The notes under the pieces: generated by a model | Databases searched by the model: none | What the model was told of the DNA's origin: nothing | Seen by the model: the letters and a program-made list of their open reading frames with translations, nothing else | Made by a program: the position numbers and the translations under genes | Part shown: piece by piece, positions 29,654 to 37,524 of the stretch | Position numbering within the stretch: position 1 is the stretch's first letter | Layout of the letters: each line of letters starts with the position of its first letter | NCBI GenBank assembly: GCA_040772665.1 | Contig: JAXGXT010000003.1 | Span: 1 to 64,000, forward strand | Direction of reading: 5' to 3' | Source of the DNA: JAXGXT01 sp040772665 | Lineage (GTDB): Bacteria > Bacillota > Clostridia > Lachnospirales > Anaerotignaceae | Length of the DNA: 64,000 bases

Positions 29654-30208
29654 ATGAGAATTTTTATTGCTGTTGAATTTGAACCTGAAATAAAGAGTTA
29701 TTTCACAAGTGTTCAAGGCAGATTAAAAAAATATAGTAAAAGAGGTAACTACACTGACGAGAATAATTTTCATCTCACACTTAGATTTATAGGTGAAGTG
29801 AAAAGCGAAGAGGCAGAGTATTTGGCGGAGGCTATTGAAGAGGCCGCTTCAAAAAACCGTGAATTCAGCATTAAATTAAGCCACTTGGGTTTTTTTCCAA
29901 AAGGTAACCGCACCATTGTATGGGCAGGTTTAGAAAAAAGCAGTGAACTTATGAAGCTGTATAACGATATGGAAAAAAGCCTGTTAAAGCAAGGGTTTCC
30001 ACGGAACAGACAAGGTCTTAATCCTCACATAACCCTTGGACGGGAAATAGATTTAACGGAAAAGTTTGATAAAATCAAAGGAGATATACCCCTTGAAAAT
30101 AAAGAAATCAAAGTTACTTCCATTTCTTTAATGGAAAGTGTAAGAATAGGTACAAGGCTTGTTTACAGACCTATTTTTAAAAGCACGTTAAAAACTATTA
30201 AAAAATAA
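29654..30208 (+). CDS. thpR: RNA 2',3'-cyclic phosphodiesterase (2H family)
   Basis: A 184-residue 2H phosphoesterase. The two catalytic motifs are HLTL (in NNFHLTLRFIGEV) and HITL (in NPHITLGRE), with the usual spacing. The family hydrolyses 2',3'-cyclic phosphate to 2'-phosphate and was first found as a 2'-5' RNA ligase. It is a single gene with a ribosome site GAAAGGAAG. Confidence 0.92.
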   Translation: MRIFIAVEFEPEIKSYFTSVQGRLKKYSKRGNYTDENNFHLTLRFIGEVKSEEAEYLAEAIEEAASKNREFSIKLSHLGFFPKGNRTIVWAGLEKSSELMKLYNDMEKSLLKQGFPRNRQGLNPHITLGREIDLTEKFDKIKGDIPLENKEIKVTSISLMESVRIGTRLVYRPIFKSTLKTIKK

Positions 30209-30257
30209 ATCAACAAGAACAATGTGACAAAAACCTATGTTTACATTAATAAATTTC

Positions 30258-30306
30258 AGTCTGCTTTAGTATAAAAAAAAATATACGGGCAGACTTTGTT
30301 ATTTTT
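30258..30306 (+). terminator. Terminator after thpR
   Basis: AGTCTGC (30258-30264) pairs with GCAGACT (30289-30295) around an A-rich loop and is followed by TTGTTATTTTT. Confidence 0.6.
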
Positions 30307-30359
30307 ATCAATATTATTTTTCGCACAGTCTGAAATTTTACTTTTTGACTTAAAAAATA

Positions 30360-30388
30360 TTGACAAATAATAGACAAAGGGTTAATAT
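30360..30388 (+). promoter_or_regulatory. Sigma-A promoter of the bcd-etfBA operon
   Basis: A perfect TTGACA (30360-30365), a 17-base spacer and TAATAT (30383-30388). The leader to the start codon is about 125 bases. Nothing in it matches a riboswitch I know. Confidence 0.8.
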
Positions 30389-30521
30389 GTATACGTATCT
30401 TAAAATTACGTTACAAGGTTGAAAAACCATGTATTTTTAAAGATTAAGGATATTTATGCGAAAAATAAGAAAAGATACATAAAACAAATTTTTTAACCGT
30501 GTATAAGGGAGGAAAACGTTA

Positions 30522-31664
30522 ATGGATTTCACACTATCAAAGGAACATGTGTTATTGCAAGAAATGTATAGAAAGTTTGCTGAAACCGAGGTTAAACCCT
30601 TGGCTGAAGAGGTTGACGAAACAGAGGAAGCCCCAATGGAAACTGTTAAAAAACTTGCCAGATACGGCATGTTCGGCATTCCTTTTCCAAAAGAATACGG
30701 CGGCGCAGGCGGCGACAATCTTGCTTATTCCATGTGCGTGGAAGAGCTTTCAAAGGTTTGTGCCACAACAGGCGTTATTGTTTCGGCACACACTTCTTTG
30801 TGCGCAAATCCTATTTATGAATATGGAACTGAGGAGCAAAAACAAAAATATCTTATTCCCCTTGCAAAAGGTGAAAAGATTGGTGCTTTCGGCTTAACAG
30901 AGCCTGATGCGGGAACAGATGCGGCAGGACAGCAGACAAAGGCATATCTTGACGGCGACAACTGGATTTTAAACGGTACAAAAATATTTATAACAAACGC
31001 AGGCTTTGCAGAAATTTTTATTATAATTGCCATGACTGATAAATCACAGGGAACAAGAGGAATTTCAGCTTTTATTGTTGAAAAAGATTTCCCCGGCTTT
31101 TCAATAGGCAAACATGAAAAGAAAATGGGTATCAGAGGATCTTCCACATGCGAGCTTATTATGGAAAACTGCGTTGTTCCAAAGGAAAACCTTTTAGGCC
31201 AGATTGGAAAGGGATATTCAATTGCAATGAAAACCCTTGACGGCGGACGTATAGGTATTGCATCACAGGCTCTTGGAATCGGCGAGGGTGCTCTTGATGA
31301 AACTATGAAATATGTTAAAGAAAGAAAACAGTTCGGAAAAAGACTTTCTCAATTCCAAAACACACAGTTTGAAATTGCAGACATGAAAACAACTCTTGAT
31401 GCGGCTCAGCTTCTTATTTACAGAGCGGCTTGTGCAAAAGATGCAAAGGTAAATTATGCACCTCTTGCTGCAATGGCAAAAATGTTTGCTTCCACAGCCG
31501 CAAGTGATATAACAAGAAGATGCTTGCAGCTTCACGGAGGATATGGCTATACAAGAGAATATCCTATTGAAAGAATGATGCGTGATGCTAAGATAACTGA
31601 AATTTACGAGGGCACAACCGAGGTTCAAAAAATGGTAGTAGCTGCTTCTCTTAAAATACACTGA
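30522..31664 (+). CDS. bcd: Acyl-CoA dehydrogenase, butyryl-CoA dehydrogenase type
   Basis: A 380-residue FAD enzyme. It shows the FAD/substrate motif FGLTEPDAGTDA, GNKIFITN-like NGTKIFITNAGFA, the C-terminal signature QLHGGYGYTREYPIERMMRDAKI, and the catalytic Glu in IYEGTTEVQ. With EtfAB it would reduce a short-chain enoyl-CoA (crotonyl-CoA, possibly acryloyl-CoA), in bifurcating systems coupled to ferredoxin reduction by NADH. It is followed by etfB (18-base gap) and etfA. The usual thiolase, crotonase and hydroxybutyryl-CoA dehydrogenase genes are not beside it. Confidence 0.92.
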   Translation: MDFTLSKEHVLLQEMYRKFAETEVKPLAEEVDETEEAPMETVKKLARYGMFGIPFPKEYGGAGGDNLAYSMCVEELSKVCATTGVIVSAHTSLCANPIYEYGTEEQKQKYLIPLAKGEKIGAFGLTEPDAGTDAAGQQTKAYLDGDNWILNGTKIFITNAGFAEIFIIIAMTDKSQGTRGISAFIVEKDFPGFSIGKHEKKMGIRGSSTCELIMENCVVPKENLLGQIGKGYSIAMKTLDGGRIGIASQALGIGEGALDETMKYVKERKQFGKRLSQFQNTQFEIADMKTTLDAAQLLIYRAACAKDAKVNYAPLAAMAKMFASTAASDITRRCLQLHGGYGYTREYPIERMMRDAKITEIYEGTTEVQKMVVAASLKIH

Positions 31665-31682
31665 TAAAGGAGAGTTAATTTT

Positions 31683-32480
31683 ATGAAAATAGTTGTATGC
31701 GTAAAGCAGGTTCCTGATACAACAGAGGTTAAGCTTGACCCTGTAACAAACACACTTATCAGAGATGGGGTTCCAAGCATTATAAACCCTGACGACAAAG
31801 CAGGCATTGAAGCGGCTTTACAGCTTAAAGAAAAACTTAACGACGGTTCAACCGTTACAATAGTTTCAATGGGCCCTCCACAGGCAGACGTTGCTCTTAG
31901 AGAAGCTCTTGCAATGGGAGCAGATGAAGCTTATCTTTTAAGCGACAGAGCTTTCGGAGGTTCAGACACATTTGCAACTTCCACAATTATTGCGGCAGGC
32001 CTTAGAAAAATCGGCTATGATATAGTAATTACAGGACGTCAGGCAATTGACGGTGACACAGCTCAAGTTGGGCCTCAGATTGCAGAGCATCTTGGAATTC
32101 CTCAAGTTTCCTATGCTGAAGAAATTCATATGGAAGACGGAAAGGTTATAGTAAAAAGACAGTTTGAAGACAGATATCACATTATTGAGCTTCCTGTGCC
32201 TTGTCTTGTGACAGCACTTGCAGAGCTTGCAGAGGCAAGATATATGTCTGTTTCAGGATGTTTTGATGCATATAGAATTAAAGAAGTAAAGGTTCTTGGC
32301 TATGAAGACCTTAAAGACGACCTTAACCCGGAACACATTGGTCTTAAAGGTTCTCCGACAAACGTATTTAAATCCTTCACAAAGCAGGCAAAAGGTGTAG
32401 GAACAATTCATAAAGACATTTCAGCAGACGATGCTGTAGAGATTATTGTTTCCAAATTGGAAGAAAGACACATAATATAA
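31683..32480 (+). CDS. etfB: Electron transfer flavoprotein, beta subunit
   Basis: A 265-residue ETF small subunit. The opening MKIVVCVKQVPDTTEVKLD and the signature VITGRQAIDGDTAQVGPQ with TALAELAEARYMS are typical. It forms a heterodimer with EtfA and passes electrons between NADH, ferredoxin and the acyl-CoA dehydrogenase. The ribosome site is AAAGGAGAG. Confidence 0.95.
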   Translation: MKIVVCVKQVPDTTEVKLDPVTNTLIRDGVPSIINPDDKAGIEAALQLKEKLNDGSTVTIVSMGPPQADVALREALAMGADEAYLLSDRAFGGSDTFATSTIIAAGLRKIGYDIVITGRQAIDGDTAQVGPQIAEHLGIPQVSYAEEIHMEDGKVIVKRQFEDRYHIIELPVPCLVTALAELAEARYMSVSGCFDAYRIKEVKVLGYEDLKDDLNPEHIGLKGSPTNVFKSFTKQAKGVGTIHKDISADDAVEIIVSKLEERHII

Positions 32481-32502
32481 TTTGAGGGAGGAGAATCCTG
32501 CA

Positions 32503-33510
32503 ATGAGCAAAGACGTATATGTATTGATGGAACAAAGAGACGGCGAAATAGCAAAGGTTGGCATTGAGCTTTTAGGCGAGGCTACAAGGCTTGCGGCTGC
32601 TCTTGGGCAGAAAGTTGTTGCCATTCTTTTAGGAGATAAAATTAAAGATAAAGCGGAAAGATGCATTAAATATGGTGCTGACAAGGTTGTTGTTGTGGAT
32701 GCGCCTGAACTTGGCGAATATTTAACAGAGCCTTATGCAAAGGCTTTAACAAAGGTTGTAAAGGAATACGAACCTGAAATTATTCTTTTCGGTGCAACCT
32801 CAATTGGCCGAGATCTTGCACCACGTGTTTCAGCAAGGGTTCACACAGGTCTTACGGCAGACTGCACAGGCCTTTCAATTGATGAAGAAACAAAACTTCT
32901 TATGATGACACGTCCTGCATTTGGCGGAAACATTATGGCTACAATCCTTTGTAAAAACCATAGACCTCAAATGGCTACGGTTCGCCCGGGGGTTATGCAG
33001 GCTCTTGCCAAAGACAACAGCAGAACAGGCGAAGTGGAAGAAGTAAAGGTTGAGTTTGATGCGGCGGATTCCGTTGTTAAAATAAGGGAAGTAATTAAAC
33101 AAACCCACAAAGCTGTTGATATAACAGAGGCTAAATATCTTGTTTCGGGAGGAAGAGGAATTGGAAGTTCAGACTTCTTCGGCAATCTTAAAGAGCTTGC
33201 AGATGTTTTAGGCGGAGAAGTGTCTTCTTCAAGAGCAAATGTTGATGCAGGCTGGATAGACAGAAGCAGACAGGTTGGTCAAACAGGCAAGACTGTTCGC
33301 CCTGAGCTTTATGTGGCATGCGGAATTTCAGGAGCAATTCAGCATCTTGCAGGAATGGAAGGTTCTGAATATATTGTTGCAATAAATAAAAATGACACAG
33401 CGCCTATTTTTGGTGCGGCAGACTTAGGAATTGTCGGCGATGTTAAAGTTATTATTCCTAAGCTTACAGAAGCAATAAAAAAAGTTAAGGAAGAAAAAGC
33501 AGCTCAATAA
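32503..33510 (+). CDS. etfA: Electron transfer flavoprotein, alpha subunit
   Basis: A 335-residue ETF large subunit. The C-terminal FAD domain shows SGGRGIGSSDFF, SRANVDAGWIDRSRQVGQTGK, ACGISGAIQHLAGM and NKNDTAPIFGAADLGIVGD. The start at 32503 is chosen because GGAGGAGAATCCTGCA stands before it. It ends the operon, with a strong terminator at 33521. Confidence 0.95.
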   Translation: MSKDVYVLMEQRDGEIAKVGIELLGEATRLAAALGQKVVAILLGDKIKDKAERCIKYGADKVVVVDAPELGEYLTEPYAKALTKVVKEYEPEIILFGATSIGRDLAPRVSARVHTGLTADCTGLSIDEETKLLMMTRPAFGGNIMATILCKNHRPQMATVRPGVMQALAKDNSRTGEVEEVKVEFDAADSVVKIREVIKQTHKAVDITEAKYLVSGGRGIGSSDFFGNLKELADVLGGEVSSSRANVDAGWIDRSRQVGQTGKTVRPELYVACGISGAIQHLAGMEGSEYIVAINKNDTAPIFGAADLGIVGDVKVIIPKLTEAIKKVKEEKAAQ

Positions 33511-33520
33511 ATAAAGAATG

Positions 33521-33556
33521 ACGCAGGATGTTTATGTATCCTGCGTTATTTTATTT
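33521..33556 (+). terminator. Terminator of the bcd-etfBA operon
   Basis: ACGCAGGAT and ATCCTGCGT form a 9-bp stem with an 8-base loop followed by TATTTTATTT. A decayed second copy (ACGCAGGATG..TTGCGTATTTTTTT) lies at 33616-33649. Confidence 0.85.
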
Positions 33557-33689
33557 GGGAAAATTGGTGTATAAACCTTTAAATTTGGTAAAAGTGAGAT
33601 TCTTTTGATATTTTTACGCAGGATGTTTATGCATTTTGCGTATTTTTTTCTTGATTCTTTTAATTGTTAAATGTTATTATTATAGTTAG

Positions 33690-33800
33690 GAGAGTTTTGC
33701 TAAGTGGGGGCAAATAAACATAAGTATAAAATATAGCTTTTGTTTATTTACTTAAAAGATTTGGAGTGAAAAAGCTTAGCAGATAAAGAGGAGAGAATTT
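33690..33800 (+). promoter_or_regulatory. Structured leader before the purine permease
   Basis: Nested inverted repeats: an outer GCTAAG/CTTAGC pair (near 33698 and 33774) and an inner AAATAAAC/GTTTATTT pair (near 33712 and 33740). It does not show the conserved core of the purine riboswitch. It may be an unrecognised leader RNA, or chance pairing in AT-rich DNA. Confidence 0.3.
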
Positions 33801-33845
33801 ATGTTATTTAAAGGAGAGTGGCTTTATTTTGGTGGAGAAACTTGA
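33801..33845 (+). CDS. Possible 14-residue upstream peptide overlapping the permease start
   Basis: ATG at 33801 is preceded by a strong GAGGAGAG site and opens a 14-codon frame (MLFKGEWLYFGGET) that stops at 33843-33845, past the TTG start of the permease in another frame. The permease ribosome site (AAAGGAG) lies inside it. This looks like translational coupling or an attenuating uORF. It could also be chance. Confidence 0.35.
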   Translation: MLFKGEWLYFGGET

Positions 33846-35256
33846 TAAGTTTTTTAATGTATCGGCAGATGGTTCCACAATAAGAACTGAGGTTTTTTCT
33901 GGCATGACAGCGTATTTCACCATGGTTTACATTATTTTTCTTGTTCCTGTAATAATTATGTCCTCATTTCCCGAGGCGCATAATGAAAACGGAGAGTTTT
34001 TAAACAATGCTGTTTTGCAAAATGGTATCGTTGCACAGCAAATGCTTGTTGCACTTACAATTCTTGCCTGCATAACGGCCGGAATCGGCACTTTGATTTT
34101 AGCCTTTAGCTCAAACCTGCCCTTTGCACAAGGGCCAAGCATTGGAATAAGCACCTTTGTTGCTTACACCATATGCCTTAAAATGGGCTATACTTATAAT
34201 GAGGCTTTGGCAGCTGTTTTTATAAGCGGAATTGTGTTTTTTTTCATAGTTTTGCTGGGCCTTGAAAAAAACATTCAAGATGCCATACCAACAAACATAA
34301 AGTATGCCGTAACGGCAGGCATTGGTTTGTTCATAGCCTTTATGGGTATGCAAAAGGCTCATCTTGTTGAATCTAACGGCAGGTTTCTTGTTCAGCTTAT
34401 AAGTTTTTCGGAAGTAACTGACAATACAAAAAATGCTTTTTTGTGTCTGTTTGGCATATTAATAATTGCCGTTATGCTTATTAAGCATATACACGGAGCA
34501 ATTTTGTGGGGAAAGATAATTTGCATAATTATTGCAATACCTATGGGTCTTGTTACACTTAATGAATTTAGTATAAGCTTTGAAGGCTTTGCAGGTGTTG
34601 AAAAGGTTTTATATATGGATTTTCAGGGACTTTTTTCTCCTGATAAAACTGCCTTCGGAGTTACGGGAACAGTAATCTCTATTATTGTTATTATAGGCTC
34701 TCTTTGCACCATGGATGTTTTTGAAACAATGGGCACTATAATAGCAACTGATAATATAATAACCCTAAGCCGTGAGGGAAATATCAATGAAAGATTTAAC
34801 AAGGTTCTTAAGGCTGATGCTATTTCTACGGCGGTTGGGGCAACCCTTGGCATGACAAGTGTTTCTACATATGTTGAAAGCACGGCAATTGTTTTGGAGG
34901 GGGGAAGAACAGGGCTTTCAGGTGTTGTAACTGCAATTTTATTTTTCCTCACTATTTTTGTTGCGCCTGTTGCGGCGGCAATCCCCACGGGGGCAACGGC
35001 AACAACTCTTTTGATAAGCGGAATTCTTATGATGAGCGTTATTAAGTTTATTAACTTTGAAGATTTAGACTATGCACTTCCCGCTTTTTTAACAATGGCA
35101 ATGATGCCAATGACATTTAGCATAGTTACAGGAATTGCCATGGGGCTTATTTCTCACACAGTAATAATGCTTTTTATGGGACGGAGGAAAAATATTAAAC
35201 CGGGTACATTTGTTTTAGCAACACTTTTTACTGTTCAATTTTTGCTTATACAATAA
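33829..35256 (+). CDS. NCS2 family purine permease (AzgA/PbuG type)
   Basis: A 475-residue transporter with about 12-14 membrane segments. The opening LDKFFNVSADGSTIRTEVFSGMTAYFTM and the motif AQGPSIGISTFVAYT are typical of the hypoxanthine/guanine/adenine proton symporters of the AzgA group. The start is TTG at 33829 (GTG at 33832 is possible). No xpt or other purine gene is adjacent. Confidence 0.9.
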   Translation: MVEKLDKFFNVSADGSTIRTEVFSGMTAYFTMVYIIFLVPVIIMSSFPEAHNENGEFLNNAVLQNGIVAQQMLVALTILACITAGIGTLILAFSSNLPFAQGPSIGISTFVAYTICLKMGYTYNEALAAVFISGIVFFFIVLLGLEKNIQDAIPTNIKYAVTAGIGLFIAFMGMQKAHLVESNGRFLVQLISFSEVTDNTKNAFLCLFGILIIAVMLIKHIHGAILWGKIICIIIAIPMGLVTLNEFSISFEGFAGVEKVLYMDFQGLFSPDKTAFGVTGTVISIIVIIGSLCTMDVFETMGTIIATDNIITLSREGNINERFNKVLKADAISTAVGATLGMTSVSTYVESTAIVLEGGRTGLSGVVTAILFFLTIFVAPVAAAIPTGATATTLLISGILMMSVIKFINFEDLDYALPAFLTMAMMPMTFSIVTGIAMGLISHTVIMLFMGRRKNIKPGTFVLATLFTVQFLLIQ

Positions 35257-35422
35257 ATTCAAAGCATATAAACTTTTTACTAACATTAAAACAAACTGTA
35301 ATTTTTATTAAAGCACAGGCAAATTCAATTTAATTATAAAAAAACAATTCATTGCTTTAGCTTGTTAAACAAAGTTTATAAGCAAAAGATAAAGACAGCT
35401 GTTTTTTTGTATGCTTTGTTTA

Positions 35423-35451
35423 TTGCCTGTGACTTTAACATTGTATATAAT
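35423..35451 (+). promoter_or_regulatory. Sigma-A promoter of the UPF0237-UPF0210 pair
   Basis: TTGCCT (35423-35428), a 17-base spacer and a perfect TATAAT (35446-35451). The leader of about 90 bases has a small CAGG-AAG-CCTG hairpin and no known riboswitch. Confidence 0.75.
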
Positions 35452-35547
35452 AGTTTAAAGGATTTTAAAAAGCCCGTAGGGGAAAATCTCTTTCAGGAAG
35501 CCTGGTATAAAAAAGGATTCTTATAAAAAAGTTTGGAGGGTGCTGTA

Positions 35548-35817
35548 ATGAATGGTATTATAACAGTTTTAGGTAAAGATAAGGTAGGAATTATTGCAAA
35601 GGTTTGCGTTTATCTTTCTGATAACGGAATCAATATTCTTGATATTTCTCAAACAATTGTTCAGGGATATTTCAACATGATGATGATTGTTGACATGGAT
35701 GGCTCAAAATTAGGTTTTGAAGATGTTCATAGCGGTCTTATTAAATTAGGAGAAGAAATAGGTGTTGAGATTAAAATTCAGCATGAGGCTATTTTTGACA
35801 GCATGCACAGAATATAA
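35548..35817 (+). CDS. ACT domain-containing protein, UPF0237 family
   Basis: An 89-residue protein that is a single ACT domain (MNGIITVLGKDKVGIIAKVC..DISQTIVQGYFNMMMIVDM). ACT domains bind small ligands such as amino acids and regulate partners. The start at 35548 follows GGAGGGTGCTGTA and gives the usual family length; an earlier TTG at 35533 is inside that ribosome site. It is 36 bases from the UPF0210 gene, a pairing conserved in many Firmicutes, so it likely regulates that protein. Confidence 0.9.
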   Translation: MNGIITVLGKDKVGIIAKVCVYLSDNGINILDISQTIVQGYFNMMMIVDMDGSKLGFEDVHSGLIKLGEEIGVEIKIQHEAIFDSMHRI

Positions 35818-35853
35818 TTTTTGAAGTATATACTTGAACAGGAGGAAAACGCA

Positions 35854-37212
35854 ATGATTTCCAAGGGAGAAATCTTAGAAACAAATAAAATGATTCAAGA
35901 AGCAAATCTTGACGTGCGTACCATAACAATGGGCATAAGCCTTTTAGATTGCGCAGATGAGGACATAAATAAGTTTAATGAAAAGATTTATAAAAAAATC
36001 ACAACTTGTGCCAAAGACCTTGTTAAAGTGGGGGAGGATTTGGAAAACCAGTTTGGCATACCCATTGTTAACAAAAGAATTTCTGTTACACCAATTGCCA
36101 TTGCCGCTGCAGGATGTAAAACAGACGACTATGTTTCCATAGCAAAAACCCTCGATAGGGCAGCAAAGGATGTGGGGGTTAACTTTATAGGCGGTTTTTC
36201 CGCCCTTGTTCATAAGGGTGCAACCCCAAGCGATACAAAGCTTATTAACTCCATTCCAAAAGCATTATGCGAAACAGATATAGTTTGCTCCTCTGTTAAC
36301 ATAGGAACATCAAGAAACGGTCTTGATATGGACGCAGTTAAAAGAATGGGCGAGATTATAATTGAAACGGCACAGTTAAGCAAGGATAACAACTGCCTTG
36401 GATGTGCCAAGCTTGTTGTTTTTTGCAATGCAGTTGAGGATAACCCTTTTATGGCAGGTGCTTTTCACGGTGTTGGAGAAAAAGACTGTGTTATAAACGT
36501 AGGAGTAAGCGGCCCGGGTGTTGTGAAAAAAGCAATTGAGCAATGCCGTGGGGAAGACTTTGAAACACTTTGCGAAACAATAAAGAAAACAGCATTTAAA
36601 ATAACACGTGTGGGTCAGCTTGTTGCTCAAGAGGCAAGCAAGCGTTTGGGAGTACCTTTTGGAATAATAGACTTATCCCTTGCGCCTACCCCTGCGGTGG
36701 GCGACAGTATAGCCGAGATTTTTCAGGAAATGGGTTTGCAGGAGGCTGGTGCTCCCGGAACAACGGCGGCTCTTGCCATACTTAACGATAACGTAAAAAA
36801 AGGCGGAGTTATGGCAAGCAGTTATGTAGGAGGATTAAGCGGTGCTTTCATACCTGTCAGCGAAGATCATGGAATGATTCATGCGGCAAAGATTGGCGCA
36901 CTTACGCTTGAAAAACTTGAGGCAATGACTTGCGTATGCTCGGTGGGTCTTGACATGGTGGCAATCCCCGGAGATACATCAGCGGCAACAATTTCAGGAA
37001 TTATAGCCGACGAAGCCGCAATAGGCATGATAAATAATAAAACAACAGCAGTAAGGCTTATACCTGTTATAGGCAAGGGAGTTGGCGAAACTGTAGAGTT
37101 TGGCGGACTTTTGGGCTATGCCCCCATTATGCCTGTAAACGGTTTTAGCTGCGAAGGTTTTATAAACAGAGGCGGAAGAATACCTGCACCTATTCACAGC
37201 TTTAAAAACTAA
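35854..37212 (+). CDS. UPF0210 (DUF711) family protein
   Basis: A protein of about 452 residues, the standard family length. Conserved stretches include NIRTITMGI-like VRTITMGISL, GGFSALVHKGATPSD, FGIIDLSLAPTPAVGDS and SSYVGGLSGAFIPVSED. The family has a fold related to pyruvate formate-lyase, but no glycyl radical motif is seen and no reaction is assigned. The start at 35854 follows AGGAGGAAAACGCA. It is partner of the ACT protein upstream. Confidence 0.9.
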   Translation: MISKGEILETNKMIQEANLDVRTITMGISLLDCADEDINKFNEKIYKKITTCAKDLVKVGEDLENQFGIPIVNKRISVTPIAIAAAGCKTDDYVSIAKTLDRAAKDVGVNFIGGFSALVHKGATPSDTKLINSIPKALCETDIVCSSVNIGTSRNGLDMDAVKRMGEIIIETAQLSKDNNCLGCAKLVVFCNAVEDNPFMAGAFHGVGEKDCVINVGVSGPGVVKKAIEQCRGEDFETLCETIKKTAFKITRVGQLVAQEASKRLGVPFGIIDLSLAPTPAVGDSIAEIFQEMGLQEAGAPGTTAALAILNDNVKKGGVMASSYVGGLSGAFIPVSEDHGMIHAAKIGALTLEKLEAMTCVCSVGLDMVAIPGDTSAATISGIIADEAAIGMINNKTTAVRLIPVIGKGVGETVEFGGLLGYAPIMPVNGFSCEGFINRGGRIPAPIHSFKN

Positions 37213-37240
37213 TTGTGAAAAAGTCAGAAATTTGTGCTTT

Positions 37241-37331
37241 TGGGCATCTGAAAGAAGTCCGACGGCAAAGCTGATTTTTCGTAAGAAAAAGTGTTAAACG
37301 GAAAGTTGCGGTTTGCAAAGCAAATTTCTAA
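37241..37331. repeat. Family 1 repeat, diverged copy (C)
   Basis: It keeps the order of parts in 1-95: GGGCATC.GAAAGAAGTCCGACGGCAAAGC, TTTTTCGTAAGAAAAAGTG and GCGGTTTGCAAAGCAAATT, with scattered changes. Confidence 0.7.
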
Positions 37332-37360
37332 CAAAAGTATATTGATTTTACATTAATCTA

Positions 37361-37385
37361 AAAACCCGCATTTTGCGGGTTTTTT
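37361..37385 (+). terminator. Terminator after the UPF0210 gene
   Basis: AAACCCGCA/TGCGGGTTT with a short loop and T6. The rest of the gap to 37524 is AT-rich; I see nothing more in it. Confidence 0.75.
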
Positions 37386-37524
37386 AATAGACAAATTAGC
37401 AGATAAGAATTCTTTGACTTTTGTCTTAAACTTTAAGCAATTAATTTAAAACCTTATTATTTCGGTTCTAAAAAGGTAATATTATTTACACTTTTCGGTT
37501 ATTAATAAGTTAGGAGATGTTGTT

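Noticed and set aside
33650..33800. Purine riboswitch before the NCS2 permease
   Set aside because: The conserved loops and core of the purine aptamer are not present, although the DNA has nested inverted repeats.
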